Assembly (NCBI RefSeq): GCF_020035535.1
Contig: NZ_CP083349.1
Coordinates: forward strand, 3,801,001-3,865,000
Direction of reading: 5' to 3'
DNA: 64,000 nucleotides
From: Ensifer adhaerens
GTDB taxonomy: Bacteria > Pseudomonadota > Alphaproteobacteria > Rhizobiales > Rhizobiaceae
Both the position numbers and the translations under genes were made by a program. The notes below the pieces were generated by a model. It did no database searches, was not told the DNA's origin, and saw nothing but the letters and a program-made list of their open reading frames with translations. Below, one piece after another: positions 27,543-35,445 of the stretch. How positions within the stretch are numbered: position 1 is the first letter of the stretch; the number at the start of each line of letters is the position of its first letter.

Positions 27543-28270
27543 CCTCCCGGCTGATGGCGGCGGATTGCCGCCTCCGCTTCGCCGATCGCTTCGGGTGTGC
27601 CGACCGTCATCCAGTGGCCGTCGAGCAGGAGGCCGTGCAGGCGTCCCTTCTCGGCCGCGCGGTCGAAGTAGATGTTGAGGTTGAAGGCGTCACCGGGCGC
27701 GTCCGCAAAGAGCCGGGAGTGAAGCGCGATCGCGCCAGCATAGACCACCGGGTTCGGCAGGCCTTCGGTGTACCGCGCCAGCCTGCCATCGTCGCCGAGC
27801 GAAAAGTCCTTCTTTCCATTGTGCCCGGTCGTGTCCTCGTCGCGCACGCAGAGAAGCAGCATGTCCATGCGATCGGCGTCGAAAGCTGCAGCAAGCCGCG
27901 TCAGATTGCTCGGCACACCCGAGGGCTCGCCGACCCAGAAGAGGTCGGCATTCATCACCAGAACGGGACCTTCCGGCAAAAGTTTCAAGCCCTTGGCCAG
28001 GCCGCCGCCGGAGTTCATCAGCGCCTCGCGCTCGTCCGAGATCAGGATCTCCGGCGCGCTCCGCCGGCTGAGGTGCCCTTCCACCTGATCGGCAAAATGG
28101 TGCACGTTGACCGCGGCCCTGGTGACGCCGGCCTCTACCAGCAGGTCCAGCACATAGTCGATCATCGGTTTGCCGGCGATTTCCACGAGCGGCTTCGGCA
28201 TGGTGTTGGTGATCGGGCGGAGCCGGGTGCCGAGGCCCGCGGCGAGCACCATCGCATTGCTGATCGACAT
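27539..28270 (-). CDS. murU: MurU-like sugar-1-phosphate nucleotidyltransferase
   Basis: A 243-residue nucleotidyltransferase. The N-terminus has the pyrophosphorylase signature LAAGLGTRLRPIT followed by MPKPLVEIAGKP; the metal-binding Asp is in VLVMNADLFW. Length and position match MurU, which makes UDP-MurNAc from MurNAc-1-phosphate in the anabolic peptidoglycan recycling route. The preceding gene carries an AmgK-like kinase domain, which would supply that substrate. A mannose- or glucose-1-phosphate nucleotidyltransferase role is the alternative. It lies 10 bp after its neighbour and overlaps addB by 4 nt. Confidence 0.82.
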   Translation of the reverse strand: MSISNAMVLAAGLGTRLRPITNTMPKPLVEIAGKPMIDYVLDLLVEAGVTRAAVNVHHFADQVEGHLSRRSAPEILISDEREALMNSGGGLAKGLKLLPEGPVLVMNADLFWVGEPSGVPSNLTRLAAAFDADRMDMLLLCVRDEDTTGHNGKKDFSLGDDGRLARYTEGLPNPVVYAGAIALHSRLFADAPGDAFNLNIYFDRAAEKGRLHGLLLDGHWMTVGTPEAIGEAEAAIRRHQPGG

Positions 28271-28280
28271 TGCTTCTCTG

Positions 28281-29795
28281 TCAGTTCGCTGATTCGGAAA
28301 CGAGGATTCCGGTCTTCATACACCAGTCGTGCAAGGGTTTCAGCGATTCATGTGAAAGCGCCGCCTGAAGATAGGCGAAAGTGCGCGGCATGTGTTTCAT
28401 GTAGCCGGGCTTGCCGTCGCGCTGCATCAGCCGCACCCAGATGCCGACGAGCTTGCAGTTGCGCTGTGCCGACATCAAGTGCCAGTCGCGCAGGAACGTC
28501 GCCTCGTCAAAGCTGCCGCTCGCGCGTCGCTCCGTGAGGTAGGTTTCCATCATCCGGTTTGCGAGCGAAGGTGCGATGCTGACGCGCGCATCCTGCACCA
28601 ACGACGCCACGTCATAGGCGATCGGACCAATCATTGCGTCCTGGAAATCGATGAGGCCGATCCGGTCCAGGCCCTGGCGTTCCCCACGCCAGATGATGTT
28701 CGGCGAATGGAAGTCGCGCAGCAGCAGGTTGGTCTCGGACGTCTGCAGCAGGTCGATCAGGCTGTCCCAGATTTCCGCATATTCGCGCTTTTCGTCGTCG
28801 CTTGCCGGCGCGCCGCGTCTCCACGGCAGATACCAGTCGGTCAATAGCCGGGTCTCGATCTTCATCGCCGTGCGGTCGAAATCCGGAATGCGGTGAATGA
28901 TCGCTTGGTCGACGCTGATCTCGGTTGGCACCTGCTCTGTATGCAACTGTGCCAGCAGCCGTGCACTTTCGACGTAGCGCTCATCGATCGGCTGTCCGTC
29001 CGCATCGAGAACGCCGTCCGAGCCCAGATCTTCGATCAAGAGGATGCCCTGGTCGAGATCGCGCGCATAGATTTCAGGCGCTGCAAAGCCGCGGGCAATC
29101 AGCAACTGGTCGATGGCGACGAAGGGAACGACGTCTTCGGCGATATGAGCGAGCTGCTGGTAGTATTTGCCGTCCTGCAGAATGGGTCCCGGCTTGTGTC
29201 GTGAAGAATCCATCAGAATCCGGCTAACGGAGCCGTCTGCCGGGTAAACGCGCTCATAGGCGCGGATCGAGGCGTCGCCGCTCAGGTGGCGGCGTCGCGC
29301 CCTTGGGTGATCGTTCCGGTCGAGGAAGTCTCGGATCGCGAGCGTGCGGGCAATGCGCTGCAGCTTTTCGTCCGGCCCCGCAATTTCGACGCGGCGCCCA
29401 GCGCCTTCATGGGTGATCGTCAGCGCGATGCGGCTGGCGGGAAGGGCGTCGTCAGCCCGTTCCGGCCATTCGACAAGGCAGATGCCTTGCGATAGCGCCT
29501 CGTCAAAACCGAGTTCGTCCAACTCGCTGGAATCGGCGAGCCGGTAGAGGTCGAAATGCGCGACGGGTATGCGCAGGTCGTAGCTTTGGACCAGCGTGAA
29601 GGTCGGGCTTGGCACTTCCAGCCCATCGTCATCGGCAATGGCTCGAAGGAAGGCGCGTGCCAGGGTCGACTTGCCGGCGCCGAGGTCACCCGAGAGCGCG
29701 ACGCAGTCGCCGGGCCTCAGGGCCAGCGCCAGATCTTCGCCGAGCTCGATTGTTGCCGCCTCATCCGCCAGGAAGCGCTCGATCGCGGGCATCAT
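28281..29795 (-). CDS. TsaE-AmgK fusion: t6A37 tRNA modification ATPase plus MurNAc/GlcNAc anomeric kinase
   Basis: A 504-residue fusion. Residues about 1-150 are TsaE, with Walker A SGDLGAGKST and the family blocks SPTFTLVQ, HFDLYRL and LVEWPER; TsaE drives threonylcarbamoyladenosine formation on tRNA. Residues about 165-500 are an aminoglycoside-phosphotransferase-like kinase resembling AmgK, with RDFHSPNIIW (catalytic loop, Asp) and GLIDFQDAMIGP (metal Asp). AmgK phosphorylates the anomeric hydroxyl of MurNAc for cell-wall recycling. The start (ATGATG) overlaps the divL stop by 4 nt. Confidence 0.87.
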   Translation of the reverse strand: MMPAIERFLADEAATIELGEDLALALRPGDCVALSGDLGAGKSTLARAFLRAIADDDGLEVPSPTFTLVQSYDLRIPVAHFDLYRLADSSELDELGFDEALSQGICLVEWPERADDALPASRIALTITHEGAGRRVEIAGPDEKLQRIARTLAIRDFLDRNDHPRARRRHLSGDASIRAYERVYPADGSVSRILMDSSRHKPGPILQDGKYYQQLAHIAEDVVPFVAIDQLLIARGFAAPEIYARDLDQGILLIEDLGSDGVLDADGQPIDERYVESARLLAQLHTEQVPTEISVDQAIIHRIPDFDRTAMKIETRLLTDWYLPWRRGAPASDDEKREYAEIWDSLIDLLQTSETNLLLRDFHSPNIIWRGERQGLDRIGLIDFQDAMIGPIAYDVASLVQDARVSIAPSLANRMMETYLTERRASGSFDEATFLRDWHLMSAQRNCKLVGIWVRLMQRDGKPGYMKHMPRTFAYLQAALSHESLKPLHDWCMKTGILVSESAN

Positions 29796-32272
29796 TCAGC
29801 CGCGACGACAGTCGGCACGTCGGCCGAAGGAATGCGGCAGGTCACTTCGGTACCTTCGCCTTCCTTGCTGCGGATGGAGACGGTGCCATGATGCAGGCTG
29901 ACGAAGCTCTCGACGATCGAAAGTCCGAGACCTGCGCCGCCACGCTGGCCGTAGCTCTCGAAGCGATTGAAGACGGTGTCGAGCACGTCCTGCGGGATGC
30001 CTGGGCCGCGGTCCGAAACCGAGAAGATGAAGTCGCTGCCCTCGCGGCGGCACTTCAGGTCGATAGCGCTGCCATCGGGCGCGAAGTTGGCGGCATTGGT
30101 GAGCAGCTTGACGAAGATCTGCTTCAGCCGCTGCTGGTCGGCGATCATGCGGCCGAGATTGTCGGGGGCGGCAATCCTGAGGGTCACGCCGCTCTCCATC
30201 AGCCGATCGGCCATCTGATGGGCGATATCGTCCAGGAAATCGGTGAGGCTGATGTCTGACATGTCGAGCTGAACGATGCCGGCATCGACGGTCGCGAGAT
30301 CCAGGATGTCGTTGACGATGGTCAGCAGCAACGACGAAGAGGTCGCGATATGGTCGACATACTCCGCCTGCCGGTCGTTGAGATCGCCGAAGGCCGGGGT
30401 CTTCAACAGATCGGCGAAACCGATGATGTTGGTGAGCGGCGAACGCAGCTCATAGGAGACGTGATGCACGAAGTCGTTCTTCAGGGCATCCGCCTTGCGC
30501 AGCGCTTCGTTCTTTTCGGTGAGCGCGCGTTCGACCCGGACGCTGTCGGTGATGTTGACGAAGGTCAGCATCGTCTGCGCGTTCGGCAGCGGGATGACGG
30601 CGTAGTCGAGGATCAGCCCGGTTCGAAGCTCGAGGATGCCGCGGCTGGAGGGCCGTTCGTCATCGAAGCTCGTGATGATGTGGGTGAACCGCTTCCAGCC
30701 GTCCGGCTGGTCGTAGGAGATGAGGCAGGCTTGCTCGATCGCCCGGATATGGGTGCCGGGCTTGGCTTCCGCCTCGCTGATGCCCCAGATCGCTCGGAAC
30801 GCGGGGTTCGACAGGCGAATGCGACCGTCGGGACCGAACACTGCCACACCTTCGGCCAAATGGTCGATGGTCTCGCCCTGGACCTGGACAAGCGTGTTGT
30901 AGCGCGTTTCGAGGTCGACCTTCTCGGTCAGGTTCTCGAATACCCAGGTGACGCCGCCCTGCGGGCGGGCGGTGGCAAAGACGCGCAGTGTCTGGCCGTT
31001 CGGCAGGTGCCAAAGGTCGCTCTGCGTATCGAGCGCCTGATAGACGGAAAGCGCGTTTGCCTTCCATTGTTTCCAATTGAGCTGTTCCGGCAATTGGCCG
31101 CCAGCGCGCAGCCGGTCGAGTACTTCGCCGTTGTCGGGCTTGCGTTCCAGGAAGCCGATATCGAGGTTCCACAGGCGCTGGAAGGCCTGGTTGTAGAACT
31201 GCAGGCGTTGACTGCCGTCGAAGATCGCGACGGGGGTCGCGAGATGATCGAGCGTTTCGGCGTGGCTCTTGAGCGTGCGGTTGAGTTCCTCGCGCACGGC
31301 TTCGATGCCGGAAATATCGACGGCAACGCCGGCCGAGCCGGCAGGACTGCGGGCGTCGACGACGTCGAAGAAGGTGCGGTTGCCCCGAACGACGGTCGAG
31401 ACTTTGTCGCGGAACGGCGTGTCGAAGGTCGAGACTGCGCGGATTTTTTCGCGCGCAACGGTCGCGAGCAGTTCGCGCCCTTCGTTGACGGCGGTCGCAA
31501 CATCAGGTGCCTCGACGGCGTCGGCATAGGCTTCGTTGACCCAGGTGAGCGAGCCATCCGTACCGCGTTGCCAGACCGGCAGGTCGATAGCGTCAAGAAG
31601 CGTACGGAAGGAGACCAGCGCGGTATTGAGCCGATCGTGCTCAAGTTTCAGCTCCGCGAGCTCTGCGCGCATGTTGTTGAGGGCGATGAAACGCACGAAA
31701 GCGCGCCCGCCCGAAACCCGCCCCTGGGCCTCCAGCACTTCATTGCGCTGCGTTTCGAGCACCAGGTCGAAGCTGCGTGCCTGTGTGCGTAGCGCCTCGA
31801 TCGCGTTTTCCAGTTCGCCGGCGGACTGCGCCTTGATCCAGCGTCCGAAGGCCAGGAACTCGCGGTCGTCTGCCGGAGCGCCGGTTTCAGCCGGCAACTG
31901 GCCGAGCAGTTCGGCGCGTTCAAGAAGCCCGTCCCAGACAACGATCCGGCGGTTCTTGTCGGCCACGAGCGCCTGGTAGCGCGAGAGGCGCTGGTTGGCG
32001 TCCGACAGGTCGGAGCGCAATTCACGGTTTTCGGCTTCGATGTTGCCGCGCTGGCGGATCAACCAGATCGCCGAGATCATGGCTGCAGAAACGACGCCGA
32101 TGAGTACGGAGAAGGTGACGACCTCCGACGAGCCGAAGATGTTGGCTTTTTGCGGTGCGACCTGGGCGAGCGCATCCGTTGCTGCAAAGAGAGCGGTGCC
32201 GGCCAGCAGGTGGCGCAGGAACTTCGGGGCCTTGCGGCGGGTGCCCGGAATAGCTGTTTGGTCTCTGTTCAT
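29792..32272 (-). CDS. divL: DivL-like cell-cycle PAS-domain histidine pseudokinase (Tyr in place of phospho-His)
   Basis: An 826-residue membrane protein. After a positively charged start there is a first hydrophobic stretch (about 20-37) and a clear membrane span near residues 52-75. A coiled region follows, then several PAS-like domains between about 215 and 570 (for example DLPVWQRGTDGSLTWVNEAY and HLAEGVAVFGPDGRIRLSNP). The HisKA dimerisation helix reads FVHHVSYELRSPL, where canonical kinases have SHELR; Y607 (codon 30452-30454) occupies the phospho-acceptor position. The ATPase domain keeps DRGPGIP and GGAGLGLS. Tyr at this site is the hallmark of Caulobacter DivL, which controls CckA and CtrA. 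It is the first gene of the tightly packed minus-strand run down to addA. Confidence 0.85.
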   Translation of the reverse strand: MNRDQTAIPGTRRKAPKFLRHLLAGTALFAATDALAQVAPQKANIFGSSEVVTFSVLIGVVSAAMISAIWLIRQRGNIEAENRELRSDLSDANQRLSRYQALVADKNRRIVVWDGLLERAELLGQLPAETGAPADDREFLAFGRWIKAQSAGELENAIEALRTQARSFDLVLETQRNEVLEAQGRVSGGRAFVRFIALNNMRAELAELKLEHDRLNTALVSFRTLLDAIDLPVWQRGTDGSLTWVNEAYADAVEAPDVATAVNEGRELLATVAREKIRAVSTFDTPFRDKVSTVVRGNRTFFDVVDARSPAGSAGVAVDISGIEAVREELNRTLKSHAETLDHLATPVAIFDGSQRLQFYNQAFQRLWNLDIGFLERKPDNGEVLDRLRAGGQLPEQLNWKQWKANALSVYQALDTQSDLWHLPNGQTLRVFATARPQGGVTWVFENLTEKVDLETRYNTLVQVQGETIDHLAEGVAVFGPDGRIRLSNPAFRAIWGISEAEAKPGTHIRAIEQACLISYDQPDGWKRFTHIITSFDDERPSSRGILELRTGLILDYAVIPLPNAQTMLTFVNITDSVRVERALTEKNEALRKADALKNDFVHHVSYELRSPLTNIIGFADLLKTPAFGDLNDRQAEYVDHIATSSSLLLTIVNDILDLATVDAGIVQLDMSDISLTDFLDDIAHQMADRLMESGVTLRIAAPDNLGRMIADQQRLKQIFVKLLTNAANFAPDGSAIDLKCRREGSDFIFSVSDRGPGIPQDVLDTVFNRFESYGQRGGAGLGLSIVESFVSLHHGTVSIRSKEGEGTEVTCRIPSADVPTVVAAE

Positions 32273-32578
32273 GGCGCTGCCATCCCCGTCTGTCCAAAGG
32301 GTGCTGCTGGCCTTGTTGCGCCTTGCACAGTTCCCCCGAGGCCCTGGTCAAGGGTCCGCGTCAGTTCCGCTTGCATCCCCGGTCTGTCTCCGTCTGTTTG
32401 CCGCTTATTCGACAAGACATCCCATCCGCGATGCCCAAGGTCCGCACCGGCATCACGAATCAATGGGTTAGAGCATACTTCCTAGTCGAATCGTCGGGAA
32501 GGGAGAGGCCCAAAAAAGCGGCCGCGCTCTCTTGTCAAGAACGCGCCCACAAGATGTTGTGGATTGCCCGGGTAACGA
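32273..32578. other. Intergenic region between ahcY and divL
   Basis: 306 bp holding the divL promoter region and the end of the ahcY transcript. I see no credible gene. A weak hairpin with an adjacent A6/T6 run at 32512-32547 is the only clear structure. Confidence 0.6.
32512..32547 (-). terminator. Possible terminator of the ahcY transcript
   Basis: On the minus strand an imperfect stem (GCGCGTTCTTG with AAGAGAGCGC) is followed by GGCCGC and TTTTTT (complement of 32512-32517). The two mismatches and the gap before the T run make this uncertain. Confidence 0.4.
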
Positions 32579-33979
32579 TTAGTACCGGTAGTGCTCAGCC
32601 TTGAACGGGCCCTGCGTCTTCACGCCGATGTAGTCGGCCTGTTCTTCGGAAAGCTCGGTGAGTTTGGCGCCGAGCTTCTTCAGGTGCAGGCGAGCGACCT
32701 TTTCGTCGAGCGCCTTCGGCAGGACGTAGACTTCGTTCTTGTAGCTCGCGCCCTTGGTGAAGAGTTCGATCTGCGCCAGGACCTGGTTGGAGAACGAGGC
32801 CGACATGACGAAGGACGGGTGGCCGGTAGCGTTGCCGAGGTTCAGCAGGCGGCCTTCCGAGAGCAGGATCATGCGGTTGCCCTTCGGGAACTCGATCATG
32901 TCGACCTGCGGCTTGATGTTCGTCCATTTCAGGTTGCGCAGTGCCGAGACCTGGATCTCGTTGTCGAAGTGGCCGATGTTGCCGACGATCGCCATGTCCT
33001 TCATCTCGCGCATGTGGTCCATGCGGATGACGTCCTTGTTGCCGGTCGTCGTGATGAAGATGTCTGCGCTGGAGACGACGTCTTCGAGCTGAACGACTTC
33101 ATAGCCGTCCATGGCAGCCTGCAGTGCGCAGATCGGGTCGACTTCGGTGACCTTGATGCGCGCGCCTGCGCCGGCGAGCGATGCTGCCGAACCCTTGCCG
33201 ACGTCGCCGTAACCGCAGACGACGGCGACCTTGCCGGCCATCATCACGTCGGTGCCGCGGCGGATGCCGTCGACCAGCGATTCCTTGCAGCCGTACTTGT
33301 TGTCGAACTTCGACTTGGTGACCGAGTCGTTGACGTTGATCGCCGGGAACGGCAGCAGGCCCTTTGCCTGGAGCTGGTACAGACGGTTGACACCGGTGGT
33401 GGTTTCTTCGGTAACGCCCTTGATGGCGTCGCGCTGCTTGGTGAACCAGCCCGGCGAAGCCTGAAGGCGCTTCTTGATCTGCGCGACGAGGATCTCTTCT
33501 TCCTCGGAGCTCGGATTCGAGAGAACGTCTTCACCGGCTTCGGCGCGGGCGCCGAGCAGGATGTACATGGTGGCGTCGCCGCCGTCGTCGAGGATCATAT
33601 TCGAGACGCCGCCGTCGGCCCACTGGAAGATCTTGTCCGTGTAGGTCCAATATTCTTCGAGCGTCTCACCCTTCACGGCGAAAACGGGGACGCCACTCGC
33701 GGCGATCGCGGCAGCGGCATGGTCCTGGGTCGAGAAGATGTTGCACGAGGCCCAGCGCACGTCGGCGCCGAGAGCGACCAGCGTCTCGATCAGAACGGCG
33801 GTCTGGATGGTCATGTGCAGCGAGCCGGTGATGCGCGCGCCCTTTAGCGGCTTGGAAGCGCCGAACTCTTCGCGGCAGGCCATCAGGCCCGGCATTTCCG
33901 TTTCGGCGATCGCAATTTCCTTGCGCCCGAAATCGGCGAGACCGATGTCGGCGACGATATAGTCCTGAGTGGTGGTCAT
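32579..33979 (-). CDS. ahcY: S-adenosylhomocysteinase
   Basis: A 466-residue NAD-dependent hydrolase that splits S-adenosylhomocysteine into adenosine and homocysteine, keeping methylation reactions running. Family blocks are [16 protein letters not shown], the catalytic Lys/Asp region [14 protein letters not shown], the Rossmann loop [10 protein letters not shown] and the C-terminal PFKAEHYRY. The ATG at 33979 has GGAGAA upstream and gives the standard length; a longer in-frame start at 34012 is less likely. A conspicuous inverted repeat upstream suggests dedicated regulation. Confidence 0.97.
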   Translation of the reverse strand: MTTTQDYIVADIGLADFGRKEIAIAETEMPGLMACREEFGASKPLKGARITGSLHMTIQTAVLIETLVALGADVRWASCNIFSTQDHAAAAIAASGVPVFAVKGETLEEYWTYTDKIFQWADGGVSNMILDDGGDATMYILLGARAEAGEDVLSNPSSEEEEILVAQIKKRLQASPGWFTKQRDAIKGVTEETTTGVNRLYQLQAKGLLPFPAINVNDSVTKSKFDNKYGCKESLVDGIRRGTDVMMAGKVAVVCGYGDVGKGSAASLAGAGARIKVTEVDPICALQAAMDGYEVVQLEDVVSSADIFITTTGNKDVIRMDHMREMKDMAIVGNIGHFDNEIQVSALRNLKWTNIKPQVDMIEFPKGNRMILLSEGRLLNLGNATGHPSFVMSASFSNQVLAQIELFTKGASYKNEVYVLPKALDEKVARLHLKKLGAKLTELSEEQADYIGVKTQGPFKAEHYRY

Positions 33980-34112
33980 GGAATTCTCCGGGCTGATCTC
34001 TTCAAGCCGCATGGCTTCAACCGAACTGCGGCGCGATTATGCCTCCCGCGCTTACCGACACGGTGAGAGTGCGACCGATCTATCAGGAATCAGGGGAGAG
34101 GGCAATATCGAC

Positions 34113-34128
34113 ATAAAGAAGTCTTTAT
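34113..34128. promoter_or_regulatory. Candidate SahR-type operator upstream of ahcY
   Basis: ATAAAGA-AG-TCTTTAT is a perfect 7+2+7 inverted repeat in an otherwise AT-rich patch, followed by a partial direct copy (ATCTTTATAT). It lies 134 bp before ahcY. ATAAAGA-type repeats are, as I recall, the predicted sites of the ArsR-family SAH-responsive SahR in rhizobia. No sahR gene is in the window. Confidence 0.5.
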
Positions 34129-34144
34129 ATCTTTATATTGTCCG

Positions 34145-34435
34145 TTACATTTCTTCGCCGAACTTGTCGGCGACCAGGGCGTCGAGCGCGTTCAACGCCT
34201 CCTCGGCCTGCGTGCCGCTGGCGGTCACGCACACGCTGCAGCCGGTGCTGGCGGCCAGCATCATCAATCCCATGATCGACGTTCCGCCGACCGTCATGCC
34301 GTCCTTCGACACGGTGATCTCGGCGTCATAGGCTTCGACCGTCTGCACGAACTTTGCCGACGCCCGCGCATGCAGGCCTCGCTTGTTGATGATCAGCAGT
34401 TCGCGCGTCAGCGACATGTCGGGGCGATGATCCAT
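34145..34435 (-). CDS. HPr-family phosphocarrier protein
   Basis: A 96-residue HPr/NPr-like phosphocarrier. The phospho-His is H22 in KRGLHARASAKF (H16 if a later Met is used) and the regulatory Ser is S53 in GGTSIMGLM, the expected HprK target. It would accept phosphate from an EI-Ntr enzyme coded elsewhere and pass it to EIIA proteins. It overlaps the EIIA stop by one base (TAATG). With hprK and manX it forms the incomplete, regulatory PTS typical of alphaproteobacteria. Confidence 0.93.
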   Translation of the reverse strand: MDHRPDMSLTRELLIINKRGLHARASAKFVQTVEAYDAEITVSKDGMTVGGTSIMGLMMLAASTGCSVCVTASGTQAEEALNALDALVADKFGEEM

Positions 34436-34836
34436 TACTTGCCACTCAGGACGCGGCTGGCGACGTTGATGTATTTCCGTCCGGCTTCCGAAGCCTCGAC
34501 CAGCGCCTTGTCCATGTCGCTCTCGCCGCGAACGCCGGCAAGCTTGATCAGCATTGGCAGATTGACGCCGGCAATCACTTCGACGGTACCGCTGCGCATC
34601 ACCGATATGGCGAGGTTGGAGGGCGTTCCGCCGAACATGTCGGTCAGGATGATGACGCCATTGCCCTCGTCGACATTGGTGACGGCGTCGAGGATATCCT
34701 GCCGACGCTGGTCCATGTCGTCCTCGGGGCCGATGCAGACGGTCTCTATAGCTTTTTGCGGACCGACGACATGCTCAAGCGCAAGTCGAAATTCCTCAGC
34801 CAGCTTGCCATGAGTGACAAGCACAAGTCCGATCAT
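34435..34836 (-). CDS. manX: PTS EIIA component, mannose/fructose type
   Basis: A 133-residue EIIA-Man-like domain. The phospho-His is H9 in LVTHGKLAEEF, and the FGGTPSNLA block is also typical. No cognate EIIB or EIIC is present nearby, so it probably signals instead of transporting sugar. It lies 156 bp after hprK and directly before HPr. Confidence 0.93.
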   Translation of the reverse strand: MIGLVLVTHGKLAEEFRLALEHVVGPQKAIETVCIGPEDDMDQRRQDILDAVTNVDEGNGVIILTDMFGGTPSNLAISVMRSGTVEVIAGVNLPMLIKLAGVRGESDMDKALVEASEAGRKYINVASRVLSGK

Positions 34837-34992
34837 GTGTATCTTCGCTCCAACTGCACACGCAATTCACTGATGGCCAGATATCGCAATGCAGCAATTT
34901 CGTCCACCTGTTGGGGCGGCCATCTTGGCAAGGAAAAGGGGAAGTGCAAGCCAAAAATGCCGAAAAACCAGTCGCGCTGACGGTAAATCGAG

Positions 34993-35445
34993 CTAGAATC
35001 CTATTTTTTCAGCGATGAGCGCCCGCAAAATATCGAGAGCTTGGGCACCATCTTCAACGGGAACGCGAACAATCGGAAGTACTCGCCCGAATGGTAGGGA
35101 CAGCATCTCGTCTTCCGGCGGTAGGCGCGGGTCGAAAGGGGCGCTGATGGGGAGCAGGGCCCAGTCCATCACCGCGGCAGGCACGGTTTCGATCTTGCCG
35201 ATGCCGGCGCCGCGGATTTCGATGAGGCCGTGGATGGACGGGGGGCAGCGCGCAACGATCCTGTCGTGTTCCAGGCTCAGATCCACCCGATCGTCGGCGA
35301 CGAGAGCCGCGAAGTGACCGGCCTGTCGTGCGGCGGTAATGCATGCGAGCGCCAGCCTGGATTTGCCGATACCGGAAGAGCCCGTAATCAGGAAGCCGCG
35401 CGTCCCGAGCACGATGGCAGTGCCGTGGATATTGGTGCGCTCCAT
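34993..35445 (-). CDS. hprK: HPr kinase/phosphorylase, short alphaproteobacterial form
   Basis: A roughly 150-residue HprK consisting only of the catalytic C-terminal domain. Walker A is TGSSGIGKSR (about 21-30), followed by LVADDRV and IEIRGAGIG, the family signature. Firmicute HprK is about 310 residues with an extra N-terminal domain that is missing here. It phosphorylates HPr on Ser. The ATG at 35445 overlaps the chvG stop by one base (TGATG); a GTG one codon upstream is possible. Confidence 0.93.
   Translation of the reverse strand: MERTNIHGTAIVLGTRGFLITGSSGIGKSRLALACITAARQAGHFAALVADDRVDLSLEHDRIVARCPPSIHGLIEIRGAGIGKIETVPAAVMDWALLPISAPFDPRLPPEDEMLSLPFGRVLPIVRVPVEDGAQALDILRALIAEKIGF

Noticed and set aside
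28343..28358. GATTCATGTGAAAG inside the TsaE-AmgK gene as a parS
   Set aside because: About 11/16 matches, altered core, within coding sequence.
33980..34140. SAM- or SAH-type riboswitch before ahcY
   Set aside because: I could not fold a known riboswitch pattern; the inverted repeat fits a protein operator better.
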